The notes: generated by a model not told the origin, from the sequence alone. DNA of 64,000 nt from Fictibacillus solisalsi (GCF_900103485.1 NZ_FNHW01000001.1:3059057-3123056); one strand, 5' to 3'. Positions 19,638 through 29,145 are shown, counted from the first letter of the stretch. Made by a program: numbers and translations.

Positions 19638-19666
19638 TGACTTAATATTAGGAGGAAGTTTAATCC

Positions 19667-20395
19667 ATGAAATTAAACAATGCCAGTTCCCTTCCTTTAT
19701 ATGAACAGCTTATGATCAACATGAAAGATGAGATGGATAAAGGGATATATAAAGCAGGGGACAGAATCCCAAACGAGGCTGAACTTTGTGATCTTTACAG
19801 TGTGAGCCGGATTACAGTGAGACGAGCCATTCAAGAATTGGTAGAAGAAGGGCTTTTGGAACGAAAGCAAGGCAAAGGTACGTTTGTTTCCCGAAAAAAA
19901 GTGGCGCGAGAGCTGATTACCGTTGAAGGATTTTCAGATTTCAGCAAGCAAATGGGAGTGAACTCCTCTAAAAAAGTTTTGGAATGCAAGGAGATTAAAG
20001 CGACAAAACAAATCGCCGAGGCGCTACAAATTGAAGTCGGGTCGCCTGTACTAAGCCTTTCGCGACTGATGTTTATTGATGAAATGCCATTTACGATTGA
20101 TATTGTCCATTATTCCTTGATTCGCTTTCCAAAACTGATGGAGAATATTTTTGAATATGAATCCACCTATGATGTTATGAAAAATATTTATCAGGTGAAC
20201 ATGCAATCTACCTCTTCCACCAAGATTTTGACCGCTGTACCTGCGTCTGCTACGGAGGCCGAGTATCTGGATTGTGATCCCGGGGCTATGGTATTTAATA
20301 TTGATAAAACTGTATTTGACGATCAAGGAGTGCCCATTCATATTTCCACCTTTAAAGTACCTACGACTCATATTGCATTTACCATTTCAACCTAA
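19667..20395 (+). CDS. frlR: GntR/HutC-family regulator FrlR
   Basis: 242 residues. The GntR winged helix at residues 1-75 reads PNEAELCDLYSVSRITVRRAIQELVEEGLLERKQGKGTF in overlapping pieces. A UTRA ligand domain follows (VEGFSDFSKQMG, LSRLMFIDEMPFTIDIVHY). AGGAGG lies upstream. It is convergent with the fructosamine operon at 20434-25408 and is assigned as its regulator by position and by the shared palindrome. The UTRA domain should sense a phosphorylated fructosamine. The B. subtilis gene order is slightly different. Confidence 0.85.
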   Translation: MKLNNASSLPLYEQLMINMKDEMDKGIYKAGDRIPNEAELCDLYSVSRITVRRAIQELVEEGLLERKQGKGTFVSRKKVARELITVEGFSDFSKQMGVNSSKKVLECKEIKATKQIAEALQIEVGSPVLSLSRLMFIDEMPFTIDIVHYSLIRFPKLMENIFEYESTYDVMKNIYQVNMQSTSSTKILTAVPASATEAEYLDCDPGAMVFNIDKTVFDDQGVPIHISTFKVPTTHIAFTIST

Positions 20396-20398
20396 AAG

Positions 20399-20435
20399 AA
20401 TGGAACTAAGCCATTGCTGGCTAGTTCCATTTTTC
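20399..20435. terminator. Bidirectional terminator between frlR and frlD
   Basis: AATGGAACTA (20399-20408) pairs with TAGTTCCATT (20422-20431), with T-runs on the plus side and A-rich sequence on the left. It serves both convergent genes and slightly overlaps the frlD stop region. Confidence 0.8.
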
Positions 20436-21255
20436 ATACCATCAACGATTTGCCATGGCCAAACGCCCCCATAACTTCGCAGGTTCTTGCGGCATTTAAG
20501 GCAGCGAACTGCAGGGACTCTTCAATAGAAGACTGGTTAAAGAAGCTTGTTAAAAACCCGGCAATAAACGAGTCTCCGGCTCCGAGTGTATCAATGACCT
20601 CCGCCTCTTCAATGCCTTGAATGTACCGGTTGGATCCATTTGACATGATGACGCCACTGGAGCCCCTGGTGACCACCACATTGGCGGTTCCAAATGAATG
20701 AATTTTAGCGATCAATGCATCGATTTCCAGTTCCGATAAATCGCTTCCCGAAACAAAAGCAAACGTAAGATACGGACAAGCTTTTTTGAACAATTCATCG
20801 GTATAGTGATTTGAAAAGTCATACGATAGTGGGATGAGTTTCTGCAGCCGGGGCAATTCATCCTCCAGACTGCTGTAAATGCTGGTATGAAGTACATCAT
20901 AGTGTGTAATAGATTCATAGTCTTCTTCCGTTAATCTCAGCTTTAATGCAGACTGTATGCCTCCTTTGTTAGACTTTACAAAAATCCGGTCGCCTTCTTC
21001 ATCCAGATTAACGTATGCTTTTCCGCTCTCCCCAATTGCACGGCGGACCCTGCTGGCATCCACATTTTCCTTTTTCAAAGAGTCAAGGATATGATCTCCC
21101 TCTGTGTCATTTCCTACGATTCCTATAAAAGCCGTTTCCACAGCTCCGCACTGCCGTGACAGTACCGCTACATTCAGTGCGTTCCCACCCGGATACATTT
21201 CATTTCGTTCCAGGTAAACATCAACTACGTTATCACCGATCGCTATTAATTTCAT
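20434..21255 (-). CDS. frlD: Fructoselysine 6-kinase FrlD, PfkB family
   Basis: 273-residue ribokinase-fold sugar kinase. The N-terminal substrate motif is PGGNALNVAVLSRQCG and the C-terminal PfkB signature is DTLGAGDSFIAGFL, with catalytic base Asp228. It phosphorylates fructosamines (Amadori products) at C6 so that FrlB can split them. It is the last gene of the frl operon, 18 bases after frlM. Confidence 0.92.
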   Translation of the reverse strand: MKLIAIGDNVVDVYLERNEMYPGGNALNVAVLSRQCGAVETAFIGIVGNDTEGDHILDSLKKENVDASRVRRAIGESGKAYVNLDEEGDRIFVKSNKGGIQSALKLRLTEEDYESITHYDVLHTSIYSSLEDELPRLQKLIPLSYDFSNHYTDELFKKACPYLTFAFVSGSDLSELEIDALIAKIHSFGTANVVVTRGSSGVIMSNGSNRYIQGIEEAEVIDTLGAGDSFIAGFLTSFFNQSSIEESLQFAALNAARTCEVMGAFGHGKSLMV

Positions 21256-21273
21256 TTGTATTTCAACCCTTTC

Positions 21274-22164
21274 TTATCCTTTTACACTGCCTGCTGCCAA
21301 GCCGCGAATGAAATATTTTTGCATAAATAAAAATAAGAGAATAACAGGTGCTGCCGAAATCATCAAACCAGCCAGCAGAACTCCCCAGTTGGTCTGCAGT
21401 GCATCCCTGAATTGCATCAGCCCGGCGGGTATGGTTTTCAGCGATTCTGAATCGACAAAAATAAGAGCGAACATAAATTCATTCCATGTAAAATACGCTG
21501 TAAGAATAACCCCGGTCAAGAGAATGGGATAATTAAGCGGTAAAAATATCTTGGTGAACACGGCCCATGAACTACATCCATCAAGAACCGCAGACTCTTC
21601 AATTTCCTTTGGCACCTCAAGGAAAGCGGCACGGATGAGCAAAATGGTGATCGGGATTCGATAAGCGACATAGGGAAGAATCATCGCCAAATACGTATCA
21701 TGGATACCCAAAGCCTGAATCAGTTTATATAAAGGAACGAGGCTGACTTGCGGGGAGAGCATCATTCCACCCATGCAAAGAATAAGAAGCGCATTTTTTC
21801 CTTTGAAGGAAAACCGCGTTAATCCATAAGCACCCAGTGCACTAATAAACACGGTTCCTAAACAGGTGCTGACAGTAACGACTAAGCTATTCACGAAATA
21901 TCCTGAAATTCCTGTCTCCCAGGCGTGGGAATAGTTGGAAAACAGCCATTTCTCCGGCATAGCCCAGCTGTTGGAGAAGATCTCGTCCGTGGTTTTAAAG
22001 GAATTCATAATCATCCAGAACAGCGGGTACGCCACCACTATAAAGTAAACCATTAAAATAAAATAAAGCGGTACAGCCCCTTTGATTTTCGCTTTCTTCC
22101 ATCTTCTTTTGGCCGGTACATTGTAGGTATAATCAATCGTTGCTTTGGTTTCCAAATCAATCAT
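21274..22164 (-). CDS. frlM: Fructosamine ABC transporter permease FrlM
   Basis: 296-residue MalG-like permease with about six membrane helices, EAA loop ESAVLDGCSSWAVFTKIFLP and C terminus FIRGLAAGSVKG. Its ATG overlaps the end of frlN by eight bases. It pairs with FrlN for uptake of glycated amino acids. The ATPase is not encoded here and is probably the shared MsmX type. Confidence 0.9.
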   Translation of the reverse strand: MIDLETKATIDYTYNVPAKRRWKKAKIKGAVPLYFILMVYFIVVAYPLFWMIMNSFKTTDEIFSNSWAMPEKWLFSNYSHAWETGISGYFVNSLVVTVSTCLGTVFISALGAYGLTRFSFKGKNALLILCMGGMMLSPQVSLVPLYKLIQALGIHDTYLAMILPYVAYRIPITILLIRAAFLEVPKEIEESAVLDGCSSWAVFTKIFLPLNYPILLTGVILTAYFTWNEFMFALIFVDSESLKTIPAGLMQFRDALQTNWGVLLAGLMISAAPVILLFLFMQKYFIRGLAAGSVKG

Positions 22165-23035
22165 CCTTCCCTGTTCGGAATAGCTTCATTTGAACTAAGG
22201 ACACGAGCAATGTGAGAACGAGAATAACGGTGGCAATGGCGGATGCATAGCCCATCTGGTCTTTGGCGAAAGCCGAGTTGTAAAGAAGAGTTCCAAGCAC
22301 CTCACTGGCATTTCCGGGACCGCCTCCCGTTAAAATATACGGTTCATTAAAAACAGTAAAAGCGCCTGTCAGTGTAATAAGTGAAGCCACAAAAAACATC
22401 TCTTTCACCTGTGGAACCGTAACAGAAAGAAACCTGCGGATTTTACCGGCTCCATCCATTTCCGCTGCTTCATAAATTTCCTTCGGGATCGCCTGAATGG
22501 CAACAATAAATAACATCATGATGTAGCCAATACTTTGCCATTGAGATACGGCAATCACTGCGAAAATCGCCGTTTCTGAGTCACCGAGCCATTCTCTTGT
22601 CCAGGAGTCCAGTCCCAACCCATGCAGGAAACTGTTGAGAATCCCCATGTTTGGTTCATACACAAAGGTAAAAAGCAATGCGATGACCGTAACCGAGATA
22701 ACCACCGGCAAAAAGAACACCGTCCGAAAAAAACTGCTGATAAACCGGGTAATGGGATCCTCCAGAATAGCCGCCAAAATCAGCCCGCCAAACACCTGGC
22801 ATACGATTGAAATGACAGCATACCAGACGTTATTTTTTAACGCGGTATAGAACACCGGATCTTGAAAGAGGTTGCTGAAATTGGTAAACCCGACAAATGC
22901 CTTGTCCGGGGAGAAAGCCGAGAAATCATAAAAACTGAATCTGAAGTTTTCCACGATTGGATAATATACAAAAAGCCCCATCATCACTATGCAAGGTGCA
23001 AGATACAGGTACGGGACGAGTTTTCTGATCGGCAA
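22157..23035 (-). CDS. frlN: Fructosamine ABC transporter permease FrlN
   Basis: 292-residue MalF-like permease, EAA loop EAAEMDGAGKIRRFLSVTVP. An ATG 45 bases further upstream is in frame but lies inside the hairpin at 23062-23088 and has no ribosome site. I chose the TTG (reading MPIRKLVPYLYLAP) because AGAGGTG lies six bases before it. This restores the usual short N terminus of the family. Confidence 0.88.
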   Translation of the reverse strand: MPIRKLVPYLYLAPCIVMMGLFVYYPIVENFRFSFYDFSAFSPDKAFVGFTNFSNLFQDPVFYTALKNNVWYAVISIVCQVFGGLILAAILEDPITRFISSFFRTVFFLPVVISVTVIALLFTFVYEPNMGILNSFLHGLGLDSWTREWLGDSETAIFAVIAVSQWQSIGYIMMLFIVAIQAIPKEIYEAAEMDGAGKIRRFLSVTVPQVKEMFFVASLITLTGAFTVFNEPYILTGGGPGNASEVLGTLLYNSAFAKDQMGYASAIATVILVLTLLVSLVQMKLFRTGKDD

Positions 23036-23061
23036 TGGATTCACCTCTTCTTTTTTTAAAA

Positions 23062-23088
23062 GAAGGTGGTTAACGTACAACCACCTTC
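23062..23088 (-). terminator. Intercistronic hairpin between frlO and frlN
   Basis: GAAGGTGGTT and AACCACCTTC form a perfect 10-bp stem with a 7-base loop, followed on the minus strand by TTTTAAAAAAAG. Such a partial terminator or 3'-end stabiliser would leave more message for the binding protein FrlO than for the permeases. Confidence 0.65.
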
Positions 23089-23101
23089 ACATCATCGTTT
23101 T

Positions 23102-24385
23102 TTATTTTTTTTGCAATCCGCTGGCGGCTTTCTGGACGTCCGCCATCACTTCTTTTGGTGTTTTCTTTCCATTGAGCATCAGTTGTGACCCTTTTAAATA
23201 AGCATCAACAATCTTGATATCTACGGCTGTGTCGAACCAAAGATAGGTTTTGTCGGCATTTACAATAAGATTAATTGCATCTTGCTGAAGCTTGGAAGCA
23301 TTCTTTTCATTGGTCGTTCCCTTAACAGCGCTATATTCACTGACCTTTGTCAGCTGTTCAGTACCTTTCTTTTTGGAAGTGAGAAATTTAATAAACTCCA
23401 TTGCTTCTTTTGGATGCTTGGTCTTGGAAGAAATCATGATTCCTTCTGGTGCAGCAGTGATCGAGTTTGGATTTCCTTCTCCCCCTTGAATCCCCGGTGT
23501 ATTGAATACTCCAAGATTTTTCTTCAAGCTTGGCTCGATCATTCCGATCTCGGCCAACTGGAAATAGCCCATCGCTGCTTTTCCGCTATTAAACAATTGG
23601 CGTGCATACTCGTGATCCACAGAGTTAACACCCTTATTAAAGTAAGGTTCAAGCTCTTTAAACTTCTCCAGGGCTTTCACATAACCCGGATTGGTAAATT
23701 CACCATCCGAATTTTTCAGATTATAGTCTTTTTCGATTACATCTTCCGGTACCATCTGAGCATTCAATGAGCCGATATAGTGAGAAATCGTCCAAGGTGC
23801 CTTGCTGCCGAATGCGACCGGTGTAATGCCCTTTTTCTTAATTTCTTTTGAAACAGAAAGCAATTCGTCCCATGTGGTCGGCGCCTTTAAACCGAGGTCT
23901 TTAAAAATCTTTTTGTTGTAAAAAAAGGCTTTGCCGTCTGTGGACCAGGGAATTCCGTAAATTTTCCCATCCAGGGTAAAGGGCTTAAACTGAGAAGAAA
24001 TGATTTGATCTGACCACTTTTTATCATCGTTTACAAACTTGGTTAAATCATAGGCTTGTCCCGCACGGGCGAAATTGTAGGCAAATTCACCGCTCCAGGA
24101 GAAGTACACGTCAGGAGGATTATCCGAGCCAAGCAGCACCCGGATTTTGTCTTTGTAGGAGTCATTCAAAACGGCTTCCGTTTGGATTTTGATGTTCGGA
24201 TGGGACTTTTCAAACTCTCTCACCGCGTCTTCAAAGTATTGCTTTTTTGGCTCTGTCGGCCAACGATGGAAAAAACGGAGTACAACGGTGTCATCGTTGC
24301 TTCCTGATGATGAACTGGAGGTACAACCCGCCATGAATGAAAGCATCATGGCGGTAATCATGCCTATAAGTAGCAGTCGTTTCAT
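23102..24385 (-). CDS. frlO: Fructosamine-binding lipoprotein FrlO
   Basis: 427-residue family-1 solute-binding protein. The signal peptide ends in the lipobox FMAGC, giving a lipoprotein with Cys21. The mature part starts with a Ser-rich linker, then DDTVVLRFFHRWPTEPKK. It is the second gene of the operon and captures fructosamines outside the cell. Confidence 0.9.
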   Translation of the reverse strand: MKRLLLIGMITAMMLSFMAGCTSSSSSGSNDDTVVLRFFHRWPTEPKKQYFEDAVREFEKSHPNIKIQTEAVLNDSYKDKIRVLLGSDNPPDVYFSWSGEFAYNFARAGQAYDLTKFVNDDKKWSDQIISSQFKPFTLDGKIYGIPWSTDGKAFFYNKKIFKDLGLKAPTTWDELLSVSKEIKKKGITPVAFGSKAPWTISHYIGSLNAQMVPEDVIEKDYNLKNSDGEFTNPGYVKALEKFKELEPYFNKGVNSVDHEYARQLFNSGKAAMGYFQLAEIGMIEPSLKKNLGVFNTPGIQGGEGNPNSITAAPEGIMISSKTKHPKEAMEFIKFLTSKKKGTEQLTKVSEYSAVKGTTNEKNASKLQQDAINLIVNADKTYLWFDTAVDIKIVDAYLKGSQLMLNGKKTPKEVMADVQKAASGLQKK

Positions 24386-24418
24386 TTCCTTTCCTCCCCC
24401 TGTAAAAGCTTGATAGAT

Positions 24419-25408
24419 TTAATATTCAACCTTCCACATGTATCTTCTCGTTGATAGTGGATGATTGCGCTCTTCAGCCAGGCAATCTGCATATTTTCTC
24501 AGCACATAGTTAAGGACTAATGGAGCGATGTAACCCTTCACTTCCTCACGTACACCCGTGAAATCAAAATCAGCTGCATCAAGCACAATCAATTTTTTTC
24601 CATAACGCTTGGAAAATTCCAATGCACGTTCTTCAAGATGTCTCGTTTCATCCAGACCAAGGAGGATAATGAACGGCGTTTCCTGGTCAATAATTTCGAA
24701 TGGCCCATGGAAATATTCACCCGCATGAATAGCGTGGGAATGTATCCATTGCATTTCCATCAGGATGCAGATCGCAAACGAGTAAGCCACTCCATAGTTG
24801 GCTCCACTGGCCATCGTGTAAATAATATTTTCATTTTTGTACATTTGGCCGAAATCTTCTGCATTTCCCTTATAAAGCTCTGCTGCTTTTTCGTATACCT
24901 GCTGAAGGTTCTCAAGGCTTTCTTCGATCAGTGCAAACTTGTCATTGTTTTCAATTGTTTTTAATACGCCAAAAACAAGCTGATAAAGAACGGAATAGTT
25001 CGTTGTGAAGGCATTCGCTTCCTCTCCCCACTCGTATTTGAGAACAACATCAGAAGCTTGAGCCAGCGGAGAACCTTCCACATTCGTCAATGAAATGGCC
25101 AGTGCTCCTTTTGATCGTGCAAATTTCGCTGATTCTACAGTTTCCGGCGTATTGCCGGAGTGGGAGCAAAGAATGACCAAGGAGTTTTCACCCAATTTAT
25201 TATGATTACGGTGGATAAATTCATTAGAGCTGTATAAGTGGGCATCGATTTTTTTCGCCTCACGGTCAATGACATATTTGCTTGGATACATAAGTGCGGA
25301 GGATCCTCCACATGCAACAAAAAATACGTTTTCTATTGTCTTTTTCTTAACTTCCTCAAGGGCTGCCTGAACTTGGTTTTTTACGTCAACAACTAAATCT
25401 GTACTCAT
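24419..25408 (-). CDS. frlB: Fructosamine 6-phosphate deglycase FrlB, SIS domains
   Basis: 329 residues from the chosen ATG (MSTDLVVDV), which has GGAGG eight bases upstream; the frame stays open for 20 more codons. Two SIS sugar-isomerase domains are visible: FFVACGGSSALMYPSKYV and LVILCSHSGNTPETVESA in the first, NIIYTMASGANYGVAYSFA in the second. It cleaves phosphorylated Amadori products to glucose 6-phosphate and an amino acid. It is the first gene of the operon and lies just behind the FrlR-type palindrome. Confidence 0.92.
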   Translation of the reverse strand: MSTDLVVDVKNQVQAALEEVKKKTIENVFFVACGGSSALMYPSKYVIDREAKKIDAHLYSSNEFIHRNHNKLGENSLVILCSHSGNTPETVESAKFARSKGALAISLTNVEGSPLAQASDVVLKYEWGEEANAFTTNYSVLYQLVFGVLKTIENNDKFALIEESLENLQQVYEKAAELYKGNAEDFGQMYKNENIIYTMASGANYGVAYSFAICILMEMQWIHSHAIHAGEYFHGPFEIIDQETPFIILLGLDETRHLEERALEFSKRYGKKLIVLDAADFDFTGVREEVKGYIAPLVLNYVLRKYADCLAEERNHPLSTRRYMWKVEY

Positions 25409-25477
25409 GAATAGTGCCTCCAATGTTTGAATTTTGGGTGCGCGCATACCCAGAACAATACACAACATTATAATACG

Positions 25478-25495
25478 TTATATATTGTTATATTA
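25478..25495. promoter_or_regulatory. FrlR-type operator before frlB
   Basis: TTATATATTGTTATATTA matches 15 of 18 bases of the palindrome before frlR (19620-19637). It lies 69 bases upstream of the frlB start within an AT-rich promoter region. Confidence 0.65.
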
Positions 25496-25588
25496 TTAGG
25501 TATTAATTTACCATCGGTTTCTTTGGAAGTCAATATTGTTTTCTGAATATTTAGTCGACATTTTTCGAGTGATTTTCTCATGAAGACG

Positions 25589-25616
25589 TAAAAAACGCCC
25601 GGAAGTGGCCGGACGT
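25589..25616 (-). terminator. Terminator after the histidine kinase gene
   Basis: On the minus strand, ACGTCCGG pairs with CCGGGCGT across CCACTT and is followed by TTTTTT. It begins right at the stop codon. Confidence 0.75.
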
Positions 25617-26881
25617 CATGGTGTATACCCTTCTTCTTTTTTCTTATAAGCCGGAAGATTGATCGTAAAGCATGTTCCTTTCGTTAACTCGCTTTTAATC
25701 AAAATTCGTCCACCCATCTGCTTTACGATTTGATGGCAAACGGTTAATCCCAACCCGGTTCCCTTTTCCTTTGTTGAATAATAGGGGCTGCCCAGCTTTT
25801 TGATTTGGTCCTTGGTCATGCCTACTCCATTATCTTTAATTTGAATAGAGATGAAGCCATTGGACAATTTCCTGCCTGCTATCTCTATTTCACCATCGCT
25901 TTTGATCGCTTCAATCGCATTTTTGATGATGTTAATGAACACTTGCTGGACTTCGAGCTTCAGCCCTTCAATTTCAAGAGATGACTCCACTTCTTGTTTG
26001 ATATGAATGCTGTTGAGAATAGCATATGATTGCATCACGTCAATCGATTGCTGAATGAGGGAGGTTAAATCAATGGTCTCATATTGATCAATTTGGGGCT
26101 TCGCGAGCGCCAGATATTGATTAATGATTTCCTGCGCCCGATCCAATTCCTCAATGGAAATGTTTATGTAAAATTGCTGATCCTTTGTTAACTCTTCTTT
26201 TTGCAATAATTGCATAAATCCACGCACCGATGTCATAGGATTGCGGATTTCATGTGCAACAGAAGCTGCCAGCTGGCTCACCACATTCATTTTTTCCGCC
26301 TGCATCAGCTCTTGTTTCATTTTAATCTGCTCGTTCATGTTCTCAATTAAATAGACGATAGCAATCAGAGTGGCTAAAACAATAAGAGAAGAGCCTAATT
26401 CGAAATAGGTTTGCCGTTGATCTCCCTTCAGCTCAAGAAAAATCCCCCTGGTTATCGGGATCATCATATAAAACAAGCTGATCACCAGGACCTTGCCTCT
26501 TATCTGATACCGGTGGAACATGCGGGTGACCGGGAGCAACAAAAGGCAATACACTGAATAATTGCCTAAAAGGATCAACAGCTTCTGGGCTGTCAAAAAA
26601 CCAATGACAAGCAATGCCAAAAAAGCAGTAAATCCTACCTTTTTTCCTCCGTATAAAAAGGACAGAATAATCACGATTGCTTTAAAGTCATACTTATAGG
26701 TTTCCGAATAAAGAACAGGCTGGCTCATTGTAAAAACCAAGATAATGAGCATGAACAGAAAGAACTTCGAACGAATTTTTTTCCGTTCCTCTTCTCGTTC
26801 TTTAAAAAAGACTTGATAGATTAAAATCGTAAAAAGAATGAAAACCACATGCAAGCACATGCTCTGAATAGACTCCCACAT
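25616..26881 (-). CDS. Orphan membrane sensor histidine kinase, sporulation-kinase-like
   Basis: 421 residues. Five to six membrane helices fill residues 1-180, with no large extracellular domain (a 5TM-type sensor). A HisKA domain follows with His210 in SVAHEIRNPMTSVRGF, then the HATPase boxes NIIKNAIEAIKSDG (N box), DNGVGMT (G1) and GTGLGLTVCHQIVKQMGG (G2). No response regulator is adjacent. This layout resembles KinB/KinD-type kinases that feed the Spo0F phosphorelay in Bacillus. The signal is unknown. Confidence 0.88.
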   Translation of the reverse strand: MWESIQSMCLHVVFILFTILIYQVFFKEREEERKKIRSKFFLFMLIILVFTMSQPVLYSETYKYDFKAIVIILSFLYGGKKVGFTAFLALLVIGFLTAQKLLILLGNYSVYCLLLLPVTRMFHRYQIRGKVLVISLFYMMIPITRGIFLELKGDQRQTYFELGSSLIVLATLIAIVYLIENMNEQIKMKQELMQAEKMNVVSQLAASVAHEIRNPMTSVRGFMQLLQKEELTKDQQFYINISIEELDRAQEIINQYLALAKPQIDQYETIDLTSLIQQSIDVMQSYAILNSIHIKQEVESSLEIEGLKLEVQQVFINIIKNAIEAIKSDGEIEIAGRKLSNGFISIQIKDNGVGMTKDQIKKLGSPYYSTKEKGTGLGLTVCHQIVKQMGGRILIKSELTKGTCFTINLPAYKKKEEGYTP

Positions 26882-27062
26882 ACCGTTACCTACTTCCTGG
26901 ATTTACATGGCTAATTTGAACTTCGACACAGAGGAAGAAACCCCTTGTGACAGGACCAGGATTCCACCCGTAAAATTAATTCAGCGAATCTAGTATCCCG
27001 CCATATTTTTCCTGCCAGATCATTAATGATCCTATAGTAGCATCCCAGAAAATTAACAACAA

Positions 27063-27097
27063 TAAAAGCCAGAAAAGGAGACTCTCTTTTCTGGCTT
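27063..27097 (-). terminator. Terminator after the SGNH hydrolase gene
   Basis: AAGCCAGAAAAG (27066-27077) pairs perfectly over 12 bases with CTTTTCTGGCTT (27086-27097). The minus-strand transcript continues into TTTTATT. Confidence 0.85.
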
Positions 27098-27118
27098 CAT
27101 AAGCAGCCCAACTTTGTA

Positions 27119-27826
27119 TTATATAGTAATATTTTGTCTCTCCAATTCCTCTCGTAAAACCTCAGCCATGATATCATACCCGAGCACATGTGGGTGAAGG
27201 CCATCGTCGGCAAGTTCCTGACGAAGCGTTTTGCCATCCAATTCGGTCAGATGAGGATGGTAATTCACAAAGGGAATGTTTTCGTTGCGTACGAGTTCTT
27301 TTAACTGCTCATTGATTTTCAGCACGAGCTCATTGCGAATCACTGTCTGCATATTTGTTTCAATATTCGTTGGAAGCAGTGAGCAAACTACCGGTATAAT
27401 CCCGCCGTCCTTTGCTTTTCTGACCATCTCCGCAATATCAGAAACCACCTCTGCCAACAGCTTGGTCTGTTCCTTTCGTTCCTCTTTTACCGGAGCATCG
27501 AGGGTCCATAAATTGTTGATGCCAATTTTCATGATGGCATATTTCGGTTTAAGCTGAACGCAATCCGCATCAAAGCGTTTCAGCATGTAGGGGGTCATAT
27601 CTCCCCCAATTCCCCGGTTTACGATCCGGTTTCCTTTTCCGCCAAAATACGTTTCTGTATCCCACATTTCCGTAATGGAATCTCCAATAAAAAGAAAATC
27701 AATGTGTGCCTGTTTGGCAATTAGCACTTCATTGTGGAAATCAAATACCGTTCGTCTGGAATCGGCGGCAATCACGCTGCCAAAAAATCCAGGGGATATG
27801 ACTTTTGGGCGTTGCATTGTTTTCAT
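27119..27826 (-). CDS. SGNH/GDSL-type hydrolase
   Basis: 235 residues, no signal peptide. Block I is FIGDSITEMWDT with the nucleophilic Ser, block II is VNRGIGGDMTPYM, block III is KIGINNLW (Asn oxyanion residue), and block V is DDGLHPHVLGY with the Asp and His of the triad. It resembles platelet-activating-factor-acetylhydrolase-like esterases, which in carbohydrate loci remove acetyl groups. It lies downstream of the Gfo-ThuA-Gfo genes but is separated by 168 bases, so it may have its own promoter. Confidence 0.88.
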   Translation of the reverse strand: MKTMQRPKVISPGFFGSVIAADSRRTVFDFHNEVLIAKQAHIDFLFIGDSITEMWDTETYFGGKGNRIVNRGIGGDMTPYMLKRFDADCVQLKPKYAIMKIGINNLWTLDAPVKEERKEQTKLLAEVVSDIAEMVRKAKDGGIIPVVCSLLPTNIETNMQTVIRNELVLKINEQLKELVRNENIPFVNYHPHLTELDGKTLRQELADDGLHPHVLGYDIMAEVLREELERQNITI

Positions 27827-27994
27827 GATTTATCTAGCCTCCAACGTTGAATTGAGTGTATCTTTATACATTCGCCCTTACAGCCACCCATACCTTCATT
27901 TCCCTTTAGAACAGGCAAAATACGGGATAAAACTTTAACCTAGCCGTCTATGAAAGTGCCCACATAAGCTGGGATGAAGTATTAAATAATGAAA

Positions 27995-29089
27995 TTACAT
28001 CACCTGTAATTCCAATGACACAGGTTCTGGGCGATCACAGGTGCTTTCCATGATATAGTGTCTTCCGCTAACAGAGGAATCATGGAATCCGTGCATGGCC
28101 TCCAGAACGTGGTAAGCCAGTCTGCCATTTGCCCGATATTCCCCGCCTTCAAGGATAGCCATGGCCATATCGGCAGCACCCAGCCCCCTGCTGTTTTGAT
28201 CGTTGCCAAATGTGAGAGGTACCTCCTTAAATTCTATTTCGTCACGCTTTCTAATTTTCACAGGACCCCCGAACGTATTAGGGTCAGGTACCAGAAGGGT
28301 GCCTTCGCTGCCGTAAATTTCGATTGGCGGAAGTGATGTACCGCCAATGGCATCAAAGCTGGTTGTTATATTTCCGATGACTCCCGATTCAAAATCAATC
28401 ACGCCTGAAATATGAGTCGGGGTGGATACTTTAATTTTCGTTCCTGCTTTTGGCTGGCTAAGCACTGTTCTTTCGGGGTAACTAATACGGGCAGAACCAG
28501 ATATTCGTTTAATTGGTCCTAAAAGAGCCACCAAGGCCGTTAAGTAATACGGTCCCATATCAAACATTGGTCCACCGCCAAGGTCATAATAAAATGCAGG
28601 ATCTGGATGCCAATGCTCGTGTCCGCGGGAAATCATGAAAGCAGATGCTCCAATAGGCACACCAATTTCTCCTTGTTCGATTAATTGAACCGCCGTTTGA
28701 ATGCCTGCTCCAAGGAAAGTGTCCGGTGCACTACCAACAAGGAGATTATGTTTTTGGGCCGCTTCTAAAATTTGTCTTCCCTCTTCACGTGTAACCGCCA
28801 GTGGTTTTTCGGTAAATACATGCTTTCCTGCCTCCAGCGCCTGGATGCATACAGAAGCATGTGCTTTTGGGATGGTTAAATTAATAATCAACTCGATTTC
28901 CGGGTCAGAAAGCAGTTCTTCAACTGAACATGATTTAGGAATTTTAAACGTATCTGCTTGCGCTTTTGCCCGCTCTACATCGAGATCAGCACACCCAACC
29001 AGCTCCAAGTGCTCAAATTTCGGACAATTTTGCATGTATATAGAACTAATGTGGCCGCAGCCAATAATGCCGATTTTAAGTTTTTTCAT
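27995..29089 (-). CDS. Gfo/Idh/MocA-family oxidoreductase
   Basis: 364 residues. The N-terminal Rossmann NAD(P) motif is IGIIGCGHISSIYMQ and the catalytic-lysine motif is FTEKPLAV (about residue 96). A C-terminal alpha/beta substrate domain contains HWHPDPAFYYDLGGGPMFDMGPYY. Such enzymes oxidise or reduce a sugar hydroxyl, often at C3. It is the last gene of the Gfo-ThuA-Gfo operon, 56 bases after ThuA. Confidence 0.9.
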   Translation of the reverse strand: MKKLKIGIIGCGHISSIYMQNCPKFEHLELVGCADLDVERAKAQADTFKIPKSCSVEELLSDPEIELIINLTIPKAHASVCIQALEAGKHVFTEKPLAVTREEGRQILEAAQKHNLLVGSAPDTFLGAGIQTAVQLIEQGEIGVPIGASAFMISRGHEHWHPDPAFYYDLGGGPMFDMGPYYLTALVALLGPIKRISGSARISYPERTVLSQPKAGTKIKVSTPTHISGVIDFESGVIGNITTSFDAIGGTSLPPIEIYGSEGTLLVPDPNTFGGPVKIRKRDEIEFKEVPLTFGNDQNSRGLGAADMAMAILEGGEYRANGRLAYHVLEAMHGFHDSSVSGRHYIMESTCDRPEPVSLELQVM

Positions 29090-29145
29090 TTTATGACCTC
29101 ACCATTTATAAGATTTATGAAAAGATTTTCAGCAAAAACTAAGGA

